Of a stretch of 64,000 nt of DNA, positions 59,806 through 64,000 are shown piece after piece (the stretch's first letter is position 1; each line of letters starts with the position of its first letter). Below the pieces are notes generated by a model. That model did no database searches. It saw nothing but the letters and a program-made list of their open reading frames with translations, and was not told the DNA's origin. The position numbers and the translations under genes are program-made. This DNA comes from Solimonas sp036405815 (GTDB lineage: Bacteria > Pseudomonadota > Gammaproteobacteria > Nevskiales > Nevskiaceae), in assembly GCA_036405815.1 (NCBI GenBank), contig DASWWX010000065.1:87154-151153 (forward strand), given 5' to 3'.

Positions 59806-61824
59806 CTACAACGTCTTCAGGTATTCGATGAGCGCGCGTCGCTCCACGTCGGTGAGTACCGCCGTGAATTCGTGCCCCGCGTTGCTCTGGCTGTAGTAGT
59901 TGGTGTTGTAGACCTTGCGATCCTCGATCTGCCGTTCGGTCAGGATCGGCGGATTGAGCAGGTTCCACGCCAGCCCGCCGTTGGCCCAGACCAGTCCGAG
60001 CAGGTTCTGCACGGTGAGGTTGCCGACCGGATTGCAGTCGATCAGCGGCAGCGAGCCGATGCCGCAGCTCAGGCTTTCGTAGTTCCAGCCGACGCGCTCG
60101 CGGTCGTAGCCAGTTTCCAGGCTGTAGTCGAAACCGCGCACACCGCCGATGTCACCCTGCATCGACAGCCGGCGCCAGATCGGCTTGCGGTCCTCAGGCT
60201 TGAGGACTTCCCAGAGGTTTGGCACCGAGCCGTTGTGGAAGTAAGGCGCCGTCGCCCACACACCGTACAGCGGCGGCGCGAGATAGCCGAGCTTGCGATC
60301 ACCGCGCACGGCGGCATCGTTCTGCGAGCCACAGACTGGCACGCCCTGCTCGTTCTTGGGACCGTCGTTGTAGGCGAACCAGTTCTGGCGCGCGTAGTAC
60401 GACACCATCTGGCTGTGGCCGTCGAGGCGTTTGCTGTCGGTGCCGATGATCTCGATGGGCGTGACGTAGGCGGCGATGCCTTCGAGCAGCGGCGTATCGA
60501 GATAGGCGGGATCGTTGACGTAACGCGGCGAGTACGCGCCGTGGCAGCTTGCGCAGGAACCGTTGCCGCCGTCGGGGCGCGGCACCGGGTTGTTCAGACT
60601 CGGGGCCCACAGATCCTTGGCGTGGAACAGCACGGCGCCGGCTTCGGCCAGCGCGGTGTCGATCTCACCCATCTTCTGCTCGGGCCAGGCCGGCGATTTC
60701 ATCGACAGCAGCCAGCTGTCGCCGTCCTGCTGGTGATCGATGATCCACTGCTTGCCCTCGACGTTGTTGGGCGTGGCCACGTTCGGGAAGTGGAATGACA
60801 GCTCGATGCGCTTGCCGTCGGTCGGCATGCCGGCGTCGAAGAACTTCATCGGACGGCTGCCGACGTTCCACCACACCGGCGGATCTTCGGTGCCGGTGGA
60901 CGGCTGCGTCTGCACGGTCAGGTACGGAATCAGTGCGTCGAACAAGGTCAGCGTGCCGAACAGCTGGAAGTTGGTGATGTTGCCGGTGCCGCGCACCTTG
61001 TTCTGCGAGATCACCGCCAGCACCGACTGCTGCGGCACCAGCATGCCCAGCTCGGTGAACATCACGGTGATGTCGGACAGCGAGTTGGTGCCGTACATCG
61101 GACCCAGCCCCGCGCCGTCGGCCACATCGCCGACCGCACCGCCGTGACAGATGTTGCAGGTCACGCCGATGTTGCCGGTCCAGCTGCCGTCGGTATTGCG
61201 CAGCTGCGTCAGGCCCATCGGCAGCTTGCCGCTGCCGCCGTTCGTGGCGTTGGGGTCTTCACCGGGCAGCGGATACGGATTGTTCGCGATGGGCATCGGC
61301 ATGCCCCAGCGCTCGGCGACCAGCTGGTCGAAGTTCTCGGGGCGGCTGCCCATGCGCCAGACGCGATCCCATAGCGTGTTGTAGGTCTCGGCCGGGAATC
61401 CGAAGCTCGGATCGGGCGAATCGCCGCCGAACATCGTGCCGGCACCGATCTCGCCGTTGGCGGCGATCAGCCGATACCCGCGCTCCGACCGCGCCCGCAG
61501 TTCGCCGCAGGTGCCGGGATGGTTGTCGTCCTGGCAGGTCTGCCAGTACGCATTCATCAGCACGGCCTTGCCGGCGTTGACGCCCGGCACGACGAGTTCG
61601 CGCGGGTCCTGCGGCACCGGCGTGCCGTCGGGCTGGCCCTCGCAGTAGTCGAACCAGTAATGGCCGGCGCGCTTGCTGCCGAGCAGCGGATGCTCGGTGC
61701 CGTCACCGCCGTCGCCAGGGCCGCCGGTGTCCGGCGCCACGTCATCGTAGTTGCCGGCGCAGGCCGATAACATCAGCGCCGCGCCCACACACAGCAAAAG
61801 ATCGAAACGATTTTGGGGGGTCAT
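59806..61824 (-). CDS. RoxA/RoxB-like dihaem c-type oxygenase or peroxidase (paralogue 1)
   Basis: A 672-residue lipoprotein (lipobox LSAC, Cys22). It has two covalent haem sites, CNICH (223-227) and CASCH (424-428), a MauG-type distal motif APYFHNGSVP (His530) and a C-terminal GHEF (His651) that could supply an axial ligand. Length, haem spacing and the CASCHGAYSPRY and NPYPLPGEDPNATNGGSG stretches resemble rubber oxygenases RoxA/RoxB of Steroidobacter cummioxidans, which cleave polyisoprene. A dihaem peroxidase of other function remains possible. Located 30 nt after its paralogue. Confidence 0.75.
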   Translation of the reverse strand: MTPQNRFDLLLCVGAALMLSACAGNYDDVAPDTGGPGDGGDGTEHPLLGSKRAGHYWFDYCEGQPDGTPVPQDPRELVVPGVNAGKAVLMNAYWQTCQDDNHPGTCGELRARSERGYRLIAANGEIGAGTMFGGDSPDPSFGFPAETYNTLWDRVWRMGSRPENFDQLVAERWGMPMPIANNPYPLPGEDPNATNGGSGKLPMGLTQLRNTDGSWTGNIGVTCNICHGGAVGDVADGAGLGPMYGTNSLSDITVMFTELGMLVPQQSVLAVISQNKVRGTGNITNFQLFGTLTLFDALIPYLTVQTQPSTGTEDPPVWWNVGSRPMKFFDAGMPTDGKRIELSFHFPNVATPNNVEGKQWIIDHQQDGDSWLLSMKSPAWPEQKMGEIDTALAEAGAVLFHAKDLWAPSLNNPVPRPDGGNGSCASCHGAYSPRYVNDPAYLDTPLLEGIAAYVTPIEIIGTDSKRLDGHSQMVSYYARQNWFAYNDGPKNEQGVPVCGSQNDAAVRGDRKLGYLAPPLYGVWATAPYFHNGSVPNLWEVLKPEDRKPIWRRLSMQGDIGGVRGFDYSLETGYDRERVGWNYESLSCGIGSLPLIDCNPVGNLTVQNLLGLVWANGGLAWNLLNPPILTERQIEDRKVYNTNYYSQSNAGHEFTAVLTDVERRALIEYLKTL

Positions 61825-61854
61825 CTCACATCGCTCCGCGGCACGGCCGCGACC

Positions 61855-64000
61855 TCACAGGGTTTTCAGGTACTCCACCAGCGCGCGCCGCTCGGCATCG
61901 GTCAGCACCGCGGTGAACTCGTGGCCGCGATTGCTCTGGCCGTACATGCGCGTGTTGTAGATCTTGCGCGCTTCCAGGTCCTCGTTGTTCTGAGGGCCGA
62001 TGCCCAGATACCACAGCAGCGGATTGCTGGCGTTGAGCAGGTTGATGATCTCCAGCAGCGTCGGACCGCTGTCCTGGCTGGGATTGCAGTGCATATAGGG
62101 CACCGTGCCGCCGTCGCCGCAGGCGATCGCGTCGTACTTCCAGCCGAGCCGATCGGCATCGTAGGCGCGCTGGAAGCTGGTGTCGTAGCCCATCACCACC
62201 TGGCCAAGCTGATCCGGCCGCGGCGGCGTCGAGATGCGGCGCCAGAGGGTCTTGCGGTCTTCGGGCTTGAGCACTTCCCAGACGTTCGGCACCGCGCCGT
62301 TATGGAAGTACGGCGCACTCGCCCAGACGCCGTGCAGCGGCGGCGCGAGATAGCCGGGCTCGCGGCCCTGACGGATCTCGGCGCGGTTCTGCGTGTTGCA
62401 GTCGAGGTCGGGGTTGTCGTTGAGCAGTTCCGGATACGCGAAGAAATTCTTGGTGCCGTACTGCTCGGCGGCTTCGTTGTCGCTGTCGACGCGGCGCGGA
62501 TCGGTGGCGATCAGGTTGCGCGGCACGATGTAGCTGGCCACACCGGCGAGAGCCGGCGTATCGAGGAAGGCCGGATCGTGCGCGTAGCGCGGTGAGTAGA
62601 CGCCGTGGCAGCTCGCGCAGGAGCCGTTGCCGCCGGCCGGCCGCGCGGTCGGATTGCTCAGGCCCTCGCCCCACAGATCCTTGCCGTGGAACAGCACCGC
62701 GCCCTGTTCGGCGAGCGCGGTATCGATCGCACCCGGATACGCCGGTGATTTCAGCGACATCAGATAGGTGTCGCCCGCGCGCACGTGCTGCTTCACCCAG
62801 TCGTAACCGCCGGGGCCGGGGCCGGGCAGGAAGAAGCCGAGATCGGAGCGCAGCGCGTCCATCGCCAGGAAGCCGTCCTGGAACTTCACCGGACGATGGC
62901 CGACGTTCCACCAGGCTGGCGCGTCGATCGAACCGCCGTTGGGCGCAAGCAGCACGAAGCCGAGGAAGTTGGGATCGAGCGGGCGGATGTCCTGCGTCGC
63001 CACCAGCACGATCAGCTGCAGCGCCAGCGCGTTGTTGGTGCCGCGTGTCTTGCCGACGACCAGTGGCAGCGGCAACGGCACACCGGGCGCAACGCCGCGG
63101 CCCAGGTCCAGATCGATCTGACCGAACTCGCTCAAGCTGTTGGCGTTGCCGTACACCGCACCCAGCCCCGGACCATCGGCCGGCGTACCGATCTGGCCGC
63201 TATGGCAGGCGTGACAGGTCACGCCGAGATTGCCGGTCCAGCGGCCGTCGGCTTCGCGAATCTGCGTCAGGCCGGTCGGCAGCTGCCCGCTGCCGCCGTT
63301 GCTCGTGTTCGGATCTTCGCCCGGCAGCGGATACGGATTGCGGATCGCGCCCAGGCCCATGCCGTAGCGTTCGGCGGCGAGCTGATCGAAATTGTCGGGC
63401 CGCGACGACAAGCCCCAGGCCTCCCAAAGCGAGTTGTACTCGGCCGCCGTGTAATTGCCGGTGGGGCCGTCGCCGCCGAAGTACCAGCCGGCGCCGATCG
63501 CGCCGTTGCCTTCGATCAGCGCGCGCCCGCGTTCGGTGAAATCGCGCAGCTCGCCGCAGGTGCGCGCCGGCGGCGCTTCGCCGACGAGTTCGGGATCGGC
63601 GTGGCAATCCTTCCAGTACGCGTTGAAGTACACCGCCTTGTCCGCGTTGACGCCGGGCACGACCAGCGACCGCGGATCGGCCGGCAGCACCGTGTCGTCG
63701 TTCTTGCCTTCGCAGAAGTCGAACCACGCATGGCCGCCCCGCTTGGCCACGCCCAGCAGCGGCTGCTCCTGGGCGACCGGCCCACTGCCGGCGCCGTCGA
63801 GACAGCCCTGGGGATTCTCGAAGCACTGGAGCAGGGTGGCGACGTCTCTGTAGGGCGCGCTGTCTTTGGCCCAGGGCTGTCCGCCGCTGTGTGGCCGTTC
63901 CTGGCCGGAGGCCATCAGCAGGATTCGGGATATGGGGTTGTTGCCGCCCAGGGCTTCCCAGGAGGCTCTTAATGCCGCCAGGTCGTTGCCCGGATGGGCG
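61855..64000 (-). CDS. RoxA/RoxB-like dihaem c-type protein (paralogue 2), 5' end outside the window
   Basis: The frame is open from the right window edge, and codons upstream of an internal ATG at 63915 read as protein-like sequence (WEALGGNNPISRILL), so the true start and signal peptide lie beyond position 64000. Haem sites are CHACH (codons 63216-63202) and CASCH (62619-62605). APYFHNGAVP and a terminal GHEF match paralogue 1. The middle segment between the haems is longer and more Pro/Leu-rich than in paralogue 1, which may reflect a different substrate tunnel. Confidence 0.75.
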   Translation of the reverse strand, partial: AHPGNDLAALRASWEALGGNNPISRILLMASGQERPHSGGQPWAKDSAPYRDVATLLQCFENPQGCLDGAGSGPVAQEQPLLGVAKRGGHAWFDFCEGKNDDTVLPADPRSLVVPGVNADKAVYFNAYWKDCHADPELVGEAPPARTCGELRDFTERGRALIEGNGAIGAGWYFGGDGPTGNYTAAEYNSLWEAWGLSSRPDNFDQLAAERYGMGLGAIRNPYPLPGEDPNTSNGGSGQLPTGLTQIREADGRWTGNLGVTCHACHSGQIGTPADGPGLGAVYGNANSLSEFGQIDLDLGRGVAPGVPLPLPLVVGKTRGTNNALALQLIVLVATQDIRPLDPNFLGFVLLAPNGGSIDAPAWWNVGHRPVKFQDGFLAMDALRSDLGFFLPGPGPGGYDWVKQHVRAGDTYLMSLKSPAYPGAIDTALAEQGAVLFHGKDLWGEGLSNPTARPAGGNGSCASCHGVYSPRYAHDPAFLDTPALAGVASYIVPRNLIATDPRRVDSDNEAAEQYGTKNFFAYPELLNDNPDLDCNTQNRAEIRQGREPGYLAPPLHGVWASAPYFHNGAVPNVWEVLKPEDRKTLWRRISTPPRPDQLGQVVMGYDTSFQRAYDADRLGWKYDAIACGDGGTVPYMHCNPSQDSGPTLLEIINLLNASNPLLWYLGIGPQNNEDLEARKIYNTRMYGQSNRGHEFTAVLTDAERRALVEYLKTL

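Overview
The window is a GC-rich (roughly two thirds G+C by eye), densely coded stretch of gammaproteobacterial chromosome. The housekeeping order mrcA / pilMNOPQ-aroK-aroB, the SOS cassette lexA-imuA-imuB-dnaE2, gltBD, hrpA, the divergent tesA/ybbA pair and a XanB2-like chorismatase fit a relative of Xanthomonadales, Nevskiales (Solimonadaceae) or Steroidobacterales. The assignment is an inference from gene content; no rRNA or tRNA gene was found here, and no prophage or CRISPR array.

Layout. 0-11 kb: penicillin-binding protein 1A divergent from the type IV pilus alignment/secretin operon pilMNOPQ, followed by aroK-aroB-dgt. 10.6-11.4 kb: a solitary REP-associated tyrosine transposase (RAYT) with AT-rich flanking repeats. 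11.4-17.7 kb: glutamate synthase gltBD with a clear promoter and terminator. 17.7-28.3 kb: small secreted protein, transaldolase-like aldolase, PQQ-type sugar dehydrogenase, yceH, hrpA, a chromosomal ccdAB toxin-antitoxin pair wedged before pyrF, hemE and a YihG-type acyltransferase. 28.3-34.2 kb: the damage-inducible mutagenesis operon lexA-imuA-imuB-dnaE2, with two perfect CTGT-N8-ACAG LexA boxes over its promoter. 34.5-40.4 kb: a secreted unknown, DUF72, two thioredoxin-fold ArsC-like proteins, a zinc alcohol dehydrogenase and a secreted S15-type hydrolase. 40.5-44.8 kb: a lipid-modification operon (FAD oxidoreductase, DUF1365, cyclopropane synthase, DUF1475, DUF2062). 44.9-50 kb: tesA, ybbA and ybbP with an OpgC-like acyltransferase placed antisense between ybbA and ybbP. 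50-54.5 kb: mdh, corA, a glycine-tract surface protein and a chorismatase.

54.5-64 kb is the most unusual part. It holds a GMC oxidoreductase and a Baeyer-Villiger-type monooxygenase in one operon, a divergent AraC regulator, an AhpD-like protein, and an operon of two paralogous dihaem c-type proteins resembling the rubber oxygenases RoxA/RoxB, followed by a small DUF2834 membrane protein. Together these suggest an accessory oxidative catabolic island for a hydrophobic, possibly isoprenoid, substrate. That is a hypothesis; the upstream rox-like gene is cut by the right edge of the window.
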